This document shows, in pieces, positions 1 through 7,025 of a stretch of 39,092 nucleotides of DNA. The stretch's first letter is position 1. Each line of letters begins with the position of its first letter. Position numbers and translations under genes: made by a program. The stretch comes from a virus. Location of the stretch: positions 1 through 39,092 of the IMG/VR virus record IMGVR_UViG_3300025426_000064. The stretch is one strand, 5' to 3'. The notes beneath the pieces were generated by a model. It worked only from the letters and a program-made list of their open reading frames with translations. It did not search any database and was not told where the DNA came from.

Positions 1-1048
1 CGTTAAGGTTTACTGTCCATGATGTGAATTCGCCAGAACCAACAACGTCACCCGGTGTGGTGCCAACTGTAAAGGCAAGTGCTCCGCCTTCTGGGTCGTA
101 TGAGTCAACAGTAGCAACTACATAGTGTGTGCTGTCGTTGGCAATAACAATTTCTTGTCCAGGTGTGTATGAAAGACCTGCTGCAACTGTAATGTCACCA
201 GAACCAGTAGCAAGTGTGTAGTCGCTTGAACTTGTTGTAGCGTACTTGTCAGACTGTCCTTGGTATCCCTGATAACCCTGAGGTCCTTGGTTGCCTTGGA
301 AGCCTTGAGGACCCTGGTCGCCCTGAAAACCTTGTGGACCCTGGTCACCCTGGAAGCCTTGATTTCCTTGGTCTCCCTGGAAGCCTTGTGTTCCGTCTTG
401 TCCCTGTGAACCTTGGTAACCCTGGTAACCCTTTTCACCTTGGAATCCTTGAAAACCACGGTCTCCTTGGAAACCTTGATTACCCTGTGTACCCTGGTCA
501 CCTTGGAAACCTTGTGTTCCTTGTAAACCAACTGAGGTAAAAAGAGTCCAGTCAGACGAGTTGGTGTCTGGTTCTTTATTCTTGTTTGTGTCGCTGGCAA
601 TGTAAGTTGAGCCGTCGGAGTAAGTTACAACGTCGTACGCATTGTATGTAGTACCTGGGTCCCAGTTGCCTTGATAGGCAAATCCTTGTCCTTGGAAACC
701 TTGATTACCTTGTGGTCCTTGGTCTCCTTGAAAACCCTGATTACCTTGGTCACCTTGAAAACCTTGTGGTCCTTGGTCGCCCTGGAACCCTTGAGGTCCG
801 TCATTTCCTTGATTACCTTGGTAACCTTGCGGTCCGGTTGAACCCTGGTTACCTTGGTTACCCTGGTCACCCTTAGAACCTTGTGGTCCCTGGTAGCCTT
901 GACTTCCTTGATTACCTTGTGAACCCTGCGAACCAGTGTCACCTTGTGTTCCTTGATTACCTTGGGGACCTTGGTCACCCTGGAAACCTTGAGCACCGAC
1001 TACTGCGGTAACCCAAGCGGACCCATTCCAATACTTTAATTGTGCCAT
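1..1048 (-). CDS. Collagen-like tail fibre, 3' end beyond window
   Basis: The frame is open from an ATG at 1048 to the left edge (349 complete codons), so the C-terminus is missing. The start has a good ribosome binding site (AAAGGAA, 7 bases upstream). After a short N-terminal segment (MAQLKYWNGSAWVTAVV), residues about 18-120 and 173-265 are Gly-X-Y collagen repeats. Gln sits in nearly every Y position and Phe, Tyr, Asp, Asn or Pro in X. Between them, about residues 121-172 form a non-collagen module with a YNAYDVVTYSDGSTY core. This resembles the small chitin/cellulose-binding modules (CBM5/12-like) and is closely related to a module in the upstream gene at 1204-3468. From about residue 265 a beta-rich C-terminal domain begins. 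The probable role is a trimeric fibre or decoration that reaches carbohydrates on the host. Collagen-like nature is certain; the virion position is inferred. Confidence 0.85.
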   Translation of the reverse strand, partial: MAQLKYWNGSAWVTAVVGAQGFQGDQGPQGNQGTQGDTGSQGSQGNQGSQGYQGPQGSKGDQGNQGNQGSTGPQGYQGNQGNDGPQGFQGDQGPQGFQGDQGNQGFQGDQGPQGNQGFQGQGFAYQGNWDPGTTYNAYDVVTYSDGSTYIASDTNKNKEPDTNSSDWTLFTSVGLQGTQGFQGDQGTQGNQGFQGDRGFQGFQGEKGYQGYQGSQGQDGTQGFQGDQGNQGFQGDQGPQGFQGDQGPQGFQGNQGPQGYQGYQGQSDKYATTSSSDYTLATGSGDITVAAGLSYTPGQEIVIANDSTHYVVATVDSYDPEGGALAFTVGTTPGDVVGSGEFTSWTVNLN

Positions 1049-1074
1049 GTGAATTCCTTTGAAAGAGAGATGAA

Positions 1075-1100
1075 ACAAACACTTTTGGCTATGTGTTTGT
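1075..1100 (-). terminator. AT-rich hairpin between collagen-like genes
   Basis: Perfect 8-base inverted repeat (ACAAACAC at 1075-1082, GTGTTTGT at 1093-1100) with a 10-base loop. On the minus strand it is followed by a pyrimidine-rich run but not a clean T tract. It lies between the promoter candidate at 1139-1166 and the ATG at 1048, so it would sit in the leader of the last fibre gene. It may be a leader hairpin or weak attenuator rather than a true terminator. Confidence 0.35.
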
Positions 1101-1138
1101 GTTTTACTACTTGGGTTACTACTATGAGAACTGTTGTG

Positions 1139-1166
1139 ATTTTATCACAAGTTTTCAAAATGTCCA
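1139..1166 (-). promoter_or_regulatory. Candidate promoter for the distal collagen-like fibre
   Basis: On the minus strand TGGACA (1161-1166; 5 of 6 to TTGACA) and TAAAAT (1139-1144; 5 of 6 to TATAAT) are separated by 16 bases. They lie in the longest gap of this part of the window (1049-1203), pointing at the gene starting at 1048. A palindrome, TTGTGAT-TTT-ATCACAA (1134-1150), overlaps the -10 box and could be an operator. The element ACTGGA at the -35 resembles the two other promoter candidates near 8640 and 13967. Confidence 0.5.
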
Positions 1167-1203
1167 GTATTTAACTGGGTTGTACTGCAATTACTGCGTT
1201 TTA

Positions 1204-3468
1204 CTACCTTGCAATTTCTGTAATTTTTACGTAAAAAGCACCGTCGGCAAGAACTACTAAGTTGTCATCTGCGGTTCCACGTTTTCCATTAACGGCAAGC
1301 GTGTATCCGGTTGTACTTCCGTTTGTGACACGCCCTGCTACTGGGAACAAAACACCACTTCTAGTTCCTCCGCCTAAGGCAGCAACAAAGATTTGATGTG
1401 TATAACCAATTTCAGCGCCGTTCCAAGTGAGGTTTACATAGAAATCGTCAGCCTGAGAACCACCGCCGTAGTTATAAACAGCGTATGCTTCAATAAAAAT
1501 GTACGAACTGTTTGATTTTGGCGTGTATGTTTTTGAAGCAATGGCGGAGTAAGTGGTTGAACTAGTTGAAAAGTTGCTAGTAAATCCCATTTCGCTAGCG
1601 TTCCAAATAGTCATGCTAATTACTTGACCAGCAGATGAACCATAAGTGCTTCCTTGTGCACCTTGTGCACCAGTTGCACCCTGATTACCTTGTGAACCTT
1701 GCGGACCCTGAGCACCAGTTGAGCCTTGTGCCCCCGTAGGGCCTTGAGTTCCATTGTTCCCCTGTGAACCCTGATAACCACGAGCGCCTTGATTGCCTTG
1801 TGTTCCCTGAGAACCTTGGGTTCCATTGGTACCATTTGCACCTTGTGCGCCCTGCGCACCGGTAGAGCCCTGATATCCCATTGCACCCTGTACGCCTTGC
1901 GGCCCTTGAGGACCTTGGTCACCTTGTGGTCCAGTTCCGGGAACTGTTTCATCAAGCCAAAGAATATTTTCATCAACCGGTGGAACGCCGTCGTCTGATT
2001 CATATATTCCTGGGTCACCAGTAAGACCTTGTGGGCCTTGTAAACCTAAATCTCCTTGAGGACCCTGTGCGCCATCGGCACCTTGAGGACCTTGTGAGCC
2101 ACCGCCTCCGCCCGAAGCACCTTGGGGTCCTTGAGCACCAGCAGAAGTAAACAAATACCAATCGCCAGTATTTAAAATTGGGTCAGGAAGTTGACCTGAT
2201 TCATCCGTAATGTACGTTGAACCATCTGAGGCTGTTACGACATCGTACGGATTGTAAGTTGAACCAGATACATAGTCACCTTGATAGGTGAACCCTTGTC
2301 CTTGAAAACCTTGTGCCCCATTATTTCCTTGAGGTCCTTGTAAACCATCGTTTCCTTGTGTGCCTTGCGCACCGTCGTTACCTTGAGCGCCATCATTTCC
2401 TTGAGCGCCCTGAATACCTTGAATACCAGATAGAGACATGTACCAATTAATTTGGTCTCCACTATTTGTACCTGTGTAGCCATCAATATAAACTTGAAAT
2501 GTAGTTGTTCCAACACCAAGAATTACATCTGAGATGTAACCCGTGTAAGAACATGACCCACCACTAACAATAAGGGTTACACGATTTGGAGACACATATG
2601 CGTCTGGACCATCAGTAACAGTAAATGTTGCAGTTTGATTTACAAAACTTCCATCTGTTGCAATTCCATCTGGTGAATTAATTACTGCTAAGTAAGTTGG
2701 GAATGAAGCACCAACGGTACCTTGTGTGCCCTGTGCCCCGTCGTTACCTTGTGGCCCCAAATCTCCTTGAGGACCTTGCGCACCGTCGGCACCCTGATAA
2801 CCTTGCGGACCTTGAGAACCGCCACCGGTACCTGGTTCACCCTGTGCACCTTGCGCTCCTTGCGAACCTTGTGTTCCGGTGCCAGTTGCACCCCGTGCTC
2901 CCTGAGGACCTTGTGAGCCCGTTCCTGGCACTCCTTGTGGGCCTTGTGTGCCAACGCCCTGGGCACCTTGAGGACCCTGAGCACCGTCAGCACCCTGCGC
3001 TCCTTGATAACCCTGAGCGCCCTGTCCACCTTGTCCACCTTGAAGCGCAGCAATAATTCCTTCGTTAAATTGAAGGCTTTCTACGGCAGAAGAAACGTGA
3101 AAGGTGTCGGAACTTTTTGTTTGTGTTGTTTGGTGATAGTGATGAGCAATAATAGTGCCGTCGTAACCACGACCATTTAAAACACCATCAGTCCAAACTG
3201 TAATAAAAGAATCTGCAATGCTAATTGCCGAACAAAGAATTTTTTCTTCATTGGCTTGTCCAAGATTTACAGCAATGACGAAAGGACCACGAGTACCCAA
3301 TGGGTTCGTGGTTGCCTGACCTGTGTCATCTACTTCATACCAACCAGCGGCATTAGAAATAGTTATAGTTTGATTTGTTGCGTAATAATCAGGTATGTCT
3401 GAAGTTATATACGCGCCTGGTACTGAACCACCGTACGAGCGAGGCGTAGTCTTGTCTGGATAAGCCAT
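1204..3468 (-). CDS. Collagen-like tail fibre with carbohydrate-binding-like module
   Basis: 754 residues. The ATG at 3468 follows AAGGAA at 6 bases. The N-terminal ~135 residues form a non-collagen, beta-rich domain that probably attaches to the virion. Gly-X-Gln collagen repeats (GPQGAQG type) start near residue 139. They are interrupted by a beta domain at about 254-346, by a module at about 391-439 (YNPYDVVTASDGSTY) closely related to one in the gene at 1-1048, and by a short acidic segment near 486-508. The last ~140 residues (from about 614) are a beta-sandwich-like head, in the place where C1q/TNF-type heads sit in other phage collagens. Such repeats are known to form trimeric rods in phage fibres. 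It follows the HNH gene by three bases and ends before a 155-base gap with a promoter candidate. The role as host-recognition or virion-surface fibre is inferred; the ligand is unknown. Confidence 0.88.
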   Translation of the reverse strand: MAYPDKTTPRSYGGSVPGAYITSDIPDYYATNQTITISNAAGWYEVDDTGQATTNPLGTRGPFVIAVNLGQANEEKILCSAISIADSFITVWTDGVLNGRGYDGTIIAHHYHQTTQTKSSDTFHVSSAVESLQFNEGIIAALQGGQGGQGAQGYQGAQGADGAQGPQGAQGVGTQGPQGVPGTGSQGPQGARGATGTGTQGSQGAQGAQGEPGTGGGSQGPQGYQGADGAQGPQGDLGPQGNDGAQGTQGTVGASFPTYLAVINSPDGIATDGSFVNQTATFTVTDGPDAYVSPNRVTLIVSGGSCSYTGYISDVILGVGTTTFQVYIDGYTGTNSGDQINWYMSLSGIQGIQGAQGNDGAQGNDGAQGTQGNDGLQGPQGNNGAQGFQGQGFTYQGDYVSGSTYNPYDVVTASDGSTYITDESGQLPDPILNTGDWYLFTSAGAQGPQGASGGGGGSQGPQGADGAQGPQGDLGLQGPQGLTGDPGIYESDDGVPPVDENILWLDETVPGTGPQGDQGPQGPQGVQGAMGYQGSTGAQGAQGANGTNGTQGSQGTQGNQGARGYQGSQGNNGTQGPTGAQGSTGAQGPQGSQGNQGATGAQGAQGSTYGSSAGQVISMTIWNASEMGFTSNFSTSSTTYSAIASKTYTPKSNSSYIFIEAYAVYNYGGGSQADDFYVNLTWNGAEIGYTHQIFVAALGGGTRSGVLFPVAGRVTNGSTTGYTLAVNGKRGTADDNLVVLADGAFYVKITEIAR

Positions 3469-3471
3469 TTA

Positions 3472-3915
3472 TTATTCCTTGTTTTCGGAAACGGAACGGG
3501 TAATTAACCCACGAACATATTTTTCTGCTTCAAAGTCTGCGGCAGCGGCTACATGCACGCCCCCCGGACCTCTGTGATGTGCTTCACAAAGCCACATTAA
3601 ATTTTCTGCCGATTCAACCCACGCACCCACAATGTCGGGGTCGCTTACTCCTGGGTAATCAATTTCAAGCCATTTAAGTTCAACACCATTTTGTAATGAA
3701 AACTCAATGTGAGTGTGGTGAAGTTCAAGAGGTTTGTCTAAAGAACATTCACTAAAGTCATTGCGATGAGCACCAATAACACACTGAGCAGTGTCTTTCG
3801 TTCTACGTCGGAAAGCATTAAAGTCCTTGTAATGAGGGTCCGAGGTGCGCTCAGGATGCTCTGGGTAATGAACCATGTAACTGTGCGTTACTTTTTGATT
3901 GTGTGGTTCGGTCAT
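3472..3915 (-). CDS. HNH-type nuclease-like protein
   Basis: 147 residues; the ATG overlaps the stop of the upstream gene (TAATG at 3913-3917). Visible features of the HNH (beta-beta-alpha metal) fold are Cys45 and Cys57, LELHHTH at 63-69, and the segment ENLMWLCEAHH at 104-114, which supplies Asn105, Cys110, His113 and His114. Together these give the His-Asn-His pattern plus possible zinc ligands. HNH proteins in phages act in DNA packaging, as homing nucleases or in host DNA breakdown. This one lies in the lysis/fibre region rather than next to the terminase, so a packaging role is less obvious. It shows no intron-like context and is in frame with the operon. Moderately sure of the fold, unsure of the role. 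Confidence 0.65.
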   Translation of the reverse strand: MTEPHNQKVTHSYMVHYPEHPERTSDPHYKDFNAFRRRTKDTAQCVIGAHRNDFSECSLDKPLELHHTHIEFSLQNGVELKWLEIDYPGVSDPDIVGAWVESAENLMWLCEAHHRGPGGVHVAAAADFEAEKYVRGLITRSVSENKE

Positions 3916-4424
3916 TAATAAATTTGTGTCCCGCCGCCGCCAAGAAGTTTGTCAAACTCAGCAGGTGTTACTTGAAATGGGTCAACTGGGCAATCCCAAC
4001 CGCCGTGTTCCCATGCTCTTGCAACAAGGGCGGAACAAATAAGAGTGTCTTCTTTGCGAATGTCAAGGCGTAATGGGTTTGGCATAAAAATATTTACAGC
4101 AATGCTGATAATTGTAAGTACGCCGTACTTAATTCCCAATTGTTTAGTTGCGTATGCAGATGCCATTTCGCGATTTACTTCTGGTGGGCATGTAATAATC
4201 TTGACGTGTCCTTTTGGAGCAACGTCTTGAATTTTTACTCGCTCACAACGACGAGCCATTTGAATTACCCAAATGGTTCCGTCTTCATCAACAGAATCAA
4301 CGTAAGCCATGTGGTTCCATGAACGGTATTTCCACCAACGGATTGCTTGACCTAAACGAATAACCCAACCATATGTATTTGAAGTATGAGCAAATACGGC
4401 ATCGCCGTGTTGCGGTAGTTGCAT
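3915..4424 (-). CDS. Permuted papain-fold (YiiX/NlpC-like) hydrolase
   Basis: 169 residues from the ATG at 4424, one base after the upstream TGA. A TTG four codons upstream (4436), with AGAGGA 11 bases before it, is an alternative start, so the N-terminus is uncertain. The order of motifs fits permuted papain-like enzymes. First comes HGDAVF near the start, then GWVIRLGQ, then WNHMAYV with the candidate catalytic His near residue 38. The candidate nucleophile is the Cys of LICSALVARAW near residue 130, in the C-terminal half. A hydrophobic stretch (VLTIISIAVNIFM) lies between them. Members of this class cleave peptide or amide bonds in cell-wall or lipid-linked substrates. It sits in a block with another cysteine-peptidase candidate and the endolysin, which suggests work on the host envelope. 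Fold is likely; the substrate is not known. Confidence 0.6.
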   Translation of the reverse strand: MQLPQHGDAVFAHTSNTYGWVIRLGQAIRWWKYRSWNHMAYVDSVDEDGTIWVIQMARRCERVKIQDVAPKGHVKIITCPPEVNREMASAYATKQLGIKYGVLTIISIAVNIFMPNPLRLDIRKEDTLICSALVARAWEHGGWDCPVDPFQVTPAEFDKLLGGGGTQIY

Positions 4425-4425
4425 A

Positions 4426-5160
4426 TCAGTTGTCAAGATATTTCAAGTCCTCTTGTAGTGCAAGTATGTCAATGTTCCATACAGGGCCGTGGTCGGCTTC
4501 AACAAAAATTTCGGGAATAACAACCCAGGCTTCTGAACCATAGGCTTCCCACCAACCCCAAGTCATAGACTCAGTTGCTCCCCAGGTAATAATGTCTATT
4601 CCAAAACGATTGTATCCAGTAGCAATAACACAATGACCACCAGAAGGTTCTTCTGGAAAATTAACAATGTGCCATGGTTCGTGTTGTTCAAATTGTGTCT
4701 CAGCGTTTGGTGGCATTTCTACACCAAGATAAACAGAACCAAAAAGGTAAATTGCCGCCATCATTTCATTGCGGTTTTTAATGTTTACTGGAGCGTATGC
4801 AGAAATTTTGTTATTAAAAAGACCATCTTTCATCCATGTTTGAAGAACAGAACGTTCTACAAGTCCGGAATCAGCGCCGTCACTTAATTTAAAATATGTT
4901 TCTTTTACAGCTTCATCGCCTGGGTATAAAAATTCCTCTCCAAGTTCAGCGTAAGCAAGTTGAAGCATGTGAATAACTCCAGCAATGGTGCAGTCACCAT
5001 AAGTGTCGTTAAGTGCCATTGGGTAATTTTTTACTCTATTTGAATAGTCGAGAGAACGTGGCGGGTTAAACATTGGACCTTTGATGTAGTGTTCAAGGGT
5101 ACCCATTGCCACTTTTTCTGCGGGAGCTTTACCTCTAAATCCAGCAAAACGTTCAGCCAT
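4426..5160 (-). CDS. Papain-like cysteine peptidase candidate
   Basis: 244 residues; the ATG at 5160 follows AGAGGA at 6 bases. The segment NDTYGDCTIAG (51-61) supplies a candidate nucleophile, Cys57, at the start of a helix. GGHCVIATGY (174-183) supplies a candidate His176 at the start of a strand, and ITWGATESMTWGWW follows in the place of the third active-site residue. This Cys...His order is that of papain/C39-like peptidases. No signal peptide is visible. It lies after the lysis membrane genes and before the permuted papain-like gene. It could trim a virion protein, help wall degradation, or act in the infected cell. Peptidase fold is inferred from motifs only. The lack of an obvious Asn/Asp at the third position leaves open a non-catalytic role. 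Confidence 0.55.
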   Translation of the reverse strand: MAERFAGFRGKAPAEKVAMGTLEHYIKGPMFNPPRSLDYSNRVKNYPMALNDTYGDCTIAGVIHMLQLAYAELGEEFLYPGDEAVKETYFKLSDGADSGLVERSVLQTWMKDGLFNNKISAYAPVNIKNRNEMMAAIYLFGSVYLGVEMPPNAETQFEQHEPWHIVNFPEEPSGGHCVIATGYNRFGIDIITWGATESMTWGWWEAYGSEAWVVIPEIFVEADHGPVWNIDILALQEDLKYLDN

Positions 5161-5163
5161 TAT

Positions 5164-5514
5164 TTATCCTCTATTTTCTAAAACAATTACACGGTCTTCA
5201 AGTGCTTTTAAACGAGCATCTTGAGCGTTTTCTTCTATGTCTTTAACAAACCTTTTTCCAAGGTAAGTTCCAAGCAGATTTCCTACAACGTTTGCAATTG
5301 AAACACAAACAACAACAGCAATTTTGGTTGACATACTGTGTCCGTGAAGTGCAAAAGCAGCAATGGTTGTGCAGGTAATTGAGAAAACCCAGATGATTAC
5401 ATCTGCACCCGCAACAATTACACCGCGATTTCTTGCTGCTGCTTGATATTTAATGACCGCAAGCGAGTCTTGAATAATCATGCAGATTCCTGCAAGTAAA
5501 GCAATGCCTATCAC
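5164..5514 (-). CDS. Small three-helix membrane protein, holin candidate
   Basis: 116 residues from a GTG at 5514 that overlaps the upstream TGA by four bases (GTGA), with CAGGAG 8 bases upstream. Three hydrophobic segments are visible: MIGIALLAGICMII at the start, VIIWVFSITCTTIAAFAL in the middle, and IAVVVCVSIANVVGNLLGTYLG. A charged C-terminal tail with coiled-coil character follows (LKALEDRVIVLENRG). The last segment recalls the glycine-rich helices of DUF2179/UPF0316-type membrane proteins. The size, the number of membrane segments and the position next to the endolysin and a DUF1003-like gene fit a holin. With three adjacent membrane genes, which one makes the lethal hole cannot be decided from sequence. 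Confidence 0.55.
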   Translation of the reverse strand: MIGIALLAGICMIIQDSLAVIKYQAAARNRGVIVAGADVIIWVFSITCTTIAAFALHGHSMSTKIAVVVCVSIANVVGNLLGTYLGKRFVKDIEENAQDARLKALEDRVIVLENRG

Positions 5515-5870
5515 TTAGATAACTCCTGTAACATTTTTCGGTGGTCTTCCATCATTTGAGCCATGTCTTGACTTACCTGAAGGTGATATGTTTGTAGTTC
5601 TGCCGATATTTTGTCGGCACGCTTTGCTGCGATTAAAAGGACTGAACCTTGTAATCCCGCAAGCATTGAAAGAATGAGATTTAATCTAAAAAACGGTGCC
5701 GGGTCAAAGCCCATACCGCCTGTTGTAGTCCAAAATGCCATTGCTATTAAGAACGTTATTAGAAACGTCCAAGTTCCCATCCCCATCCGCATTCTGTCTG
5801 CGGCTCTTTCCCCCAGGGTCCTGTCCTTGCCCGTTCGTACGGACGGATGGAATTCCCAGTGCTTTGCCAT
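5511..5870 (-). CDS. DUF1003-like membrane protein (lysis cassette)
   Basis: 119 residues; the start ATG is two bases past the upstream stop. The pattern is that of the DUF1003 family. An Arg/Asp-rich cytoplasmic start (DRTLGERAADRM) is followed by a first membrane segment (GTWTFLITFLIAMAFW). A GFDPAPFFRLNLILS motif leads into a second membrane segment (MLAGLQGSVLLIAA). A KRADK turn and a helical C-terminus end the protein. DUF1003 proteins are found in bacteria and in actinobacterial phages, where they have been suggested as holins or holin-like proteins. Overlap with the next gene (GTGA) and closeness to the endolysin support a lysis role, perhaps paired with the neighbouring membrane protein. 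Confidence 0.65.
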   Translation of the reverse strand: MAKHWEFHPSVRTGKDRTLGERAADRMRMGMGTWTFLITFLIAMAFWTTTGGMGFDPAPFFRLNLILSMLAGLQGSVLLIAAKRADKISAELQTYHLQVSQDMAQMMEDHRKMLQELSK

Positions 5871-5872
5871 CT

Positions 5873-6217
5873 TTATTCATTGGCCCCTTCGTGATAGCCC
5901 AAGTGGCGTTCTAACGCCTTGTCAACTTTTTGTATGTAACGTTGCAACTCTTCTTGGTTGCGCTCAATACGTGCAAGTGAATCTTTCATGCTTCCACCGC
6001 CGTTTGATTGAGTTTCGTAGTGAATTTCTTTTACCTCTTCTGCGATTTTGTTAGTAAGTTCGGCGTCTAGTTCTTTTCCAACAATTTCGGTAACCTGTCT
6101 AATCCAACGTCTGTGGATAAAGGTGACAGCCCCCCAAATTGTTGCAGATGCAAAACCGATTGCTGCGATGTAGTTGAACCAGAAATTGGTTCCGTCTAAA
6201 ATGGACGTAGCAATCAT
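5873..6217 (-). CDS. Single-pass membrane protein with coiled-coil tail
   Basis: 114 residues from the ATG at 6217; a TTG at 6229 overlapping the endolysin stop is an alternative start. One N-terminal membrane segment (FWFNYIAAIGFASATIWGAVTF) is followed by a basic HRRWIR and a long charged region. Much of that region is predicted by eye to be helical or coiled coil (ELTNKIAEEVKEIH and ARIERNQEELQRYIQKVDKAL). The layout of one helix plus a cytoplasmic coil fits a holin accessory, pinholin-like or spanin-like lysis protein. It directly follows the endolysin gene. No recognisable family motif; function inferred from position and topology only. Confidence 0.6.
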   Translation of the reverse strand: MIATSILDGTNFWFNYIAAIGFASATIWGAVTFIHRRWIRQVTEIVGKELDAELTNKIAEEVKEIHYETQSNGGGSMKDSLARIERNQEELQRYIQKVDKALERHLGYHEGANE

Positions 6218-6221
6218 GGTT

Positions 6222-6752
6222 TTATGCAACCGGAGGTGTATGTAGTGTTCCTATTGTTGCAGTAGGGAAACGAAGGAATGTTTGTGGGGTACGGCCATCG
6301 TGACCATATTTGTGGGGATTTGGTCCCTTTGGTGCATTAACCCAAACTAGGCTTGGGTCGCCTTCTTCACCATGAGACACCGTAAGAATATCTGTTCCGT
6401 GAACCTCTACAACAAGTGCTGTGTGCTCTCCTGGATTGGCTCCGTAAATTACAACATCGCCCGGGACAACGTGTGCGGGGTCAATTTTTGTTCCGTGTCC
6501 AAAAAGTGTTCCGGTGTAACCTTCACGACCAAATTGATTGCCTTTATATGCAGTACCGCCATTAGGGTCTGCGGCGCCCGAAAGCCAGAACCAAAGGGTA
6601 ACAGCGGCCGAACAGTCGGCAAAGACAGGAAACTTAATTGGAAATGTTCCCAATGCTTCCATGCGTTGTGGTCCTTCGGTGTAGTGAAAATGTGCGTGGT
6701 TGGCTACTGCCCATTTTGCCCACGCAACAATTGTGTCTCTTGAATCTGACAT
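6222..6752 (-). CDS. Endolysin-like CHAP/NlpC-type peptidoglycan hydrolase
   Basis: 176 residues; the ATG at 6752 follows AAAGGA at 6 bases. The motif FADCSAAVTLWFWLSG (44-59) carries the candidate nucleophile Cys47 at a helix start. DPAHVVPGDVVIYG (91-104) is the typical GD-turn before the second half. GEHTALVVEV (108-117) carries the candidate His110. These fit papain-like amidases/peptidases of the CHAP and NlpC/P60 groups that cut wall peptides. There is no clear separate cell-wall binding domain and no signal peptide, so release would depend on a holin. A terminator-like hairpin lies just upstream (6776-6801). The next three genes encode membrane proteins, forming a lysis cassette. Confidence 0.75.
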   Translation of the reverse strand: MSDSRDTIVAWAKWAVANHAHFHYTEGPQRMEALGTFPIKFPVFADCSAAVTLWFWLSGAADPNGGTAYKGNQFGREGYTGTLFGHGTKIDPAHVVPGDVVIYGANPGEHTALVVEVHGTDILTVSHGEEGDPSLVWVNAPKGPNPHKYGHDGRTPQTFLRFPTATIGTLHTPPVA

Positions 6753-6775
6753 GTATGTCCTTTATTAGGTTCAGC

Positions 6776-6801
6776 AAAAGACCCTTCAATAAAGAAGGGC
6801 C
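6776..6801 (-). terminator. Terminator-like hairpin upstream of the endolysin
   Basis: On the minus strand an 8-pair stem including one G-T pair (GGCCCTTC, loop TTTATT, GAAGGGTC) is followed by TTTT. The stem spans 6780-6801 and the T run is 6776-6779. It lies after the 46-residue fibre-partner gene and 24 bases before the endolysin start. It would end transcription from the fibre module or limit read-through into the lysis genes. Confidence 0.65.
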
Positions 6802-6884
6802 CTGCTTAGATTTTTGTAAAACTTAGTTAGATGCTGGTGTTAAAAATTAAAACCGTGCAATTGATTGAGAGCAGTGGATACAGT

Positions 6885-7025
6885 TCATTGGTCTGTCTGA
6901 CTTGTCTGTTGTGCGTCGTAGGTGGCTTTGCTCATTGAGGTGTGCTGGCCGTTTCCCCAGTCAATGTCAACCATCTCTGTTGTTGTTCCGTCAGAGTTTG
7001 TAATTGTTAAGTTTGTTATGTTCAT
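6885..7025 (-). CDS. Small 46-residue protein following the tail fibre
   Basis: 46 residues (starts MNITNLTITNSDGTTTEMVD, ends with a Gln/Thr-rich tail). Its ATG overlaps the stop of the fibre gene in a TAATG junction at 7023-7027, the same coupling used by several other genes here. The first half looks like a short beta hairpin with an N/T-rich pattern. Not recognised. The tight coupling to the fibre suggests a small fibre partner or chaperone. The coding call rests on the junction and on a residue composition like the neighbours. Confidence 0.5.
   Translation of the reverse strand: MNITNLTITNSDGTTTEMVDIDWGNGQHTSMSKATYDAQQTSQTDQ

Noticed and set aside
118-996. Overlapping minus-strand frames rich in Lys, Val and Arg inside the collagen-like genes, and similar frames on the plus strand
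   Set aside because: They are out-of-frame readings of the Gly-X-Gln repeats; the repeat DNA avoids stops in several frames. Composition and lack of starts argue against translation.
5611-6054. Open plus-strand frames opposite several genes (for example 5611-6054, 34395-34880, 24107-24574)
   Set aside because: All lie opposite well-supported minus-strand genes, without ribosome binding sites or recognisable protein features.
6753-6782. Promoter between the terminator at 6776-6801 and the endolysin start (TTGAAG ... TAATAA)
   Set aside because: The -35 would lie in the terminator stem and the -10 would overlap the region of the ribosome binding site; matches to consensus are poor.
6846-6887. 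Thirteen-residue frame overlapping the end of the 46-residue gene (MNCIHCSQSIARF)
   Set aside because: Too short to support despite an ATGA overlap and a Cys-x2-Cys; no further evidence.
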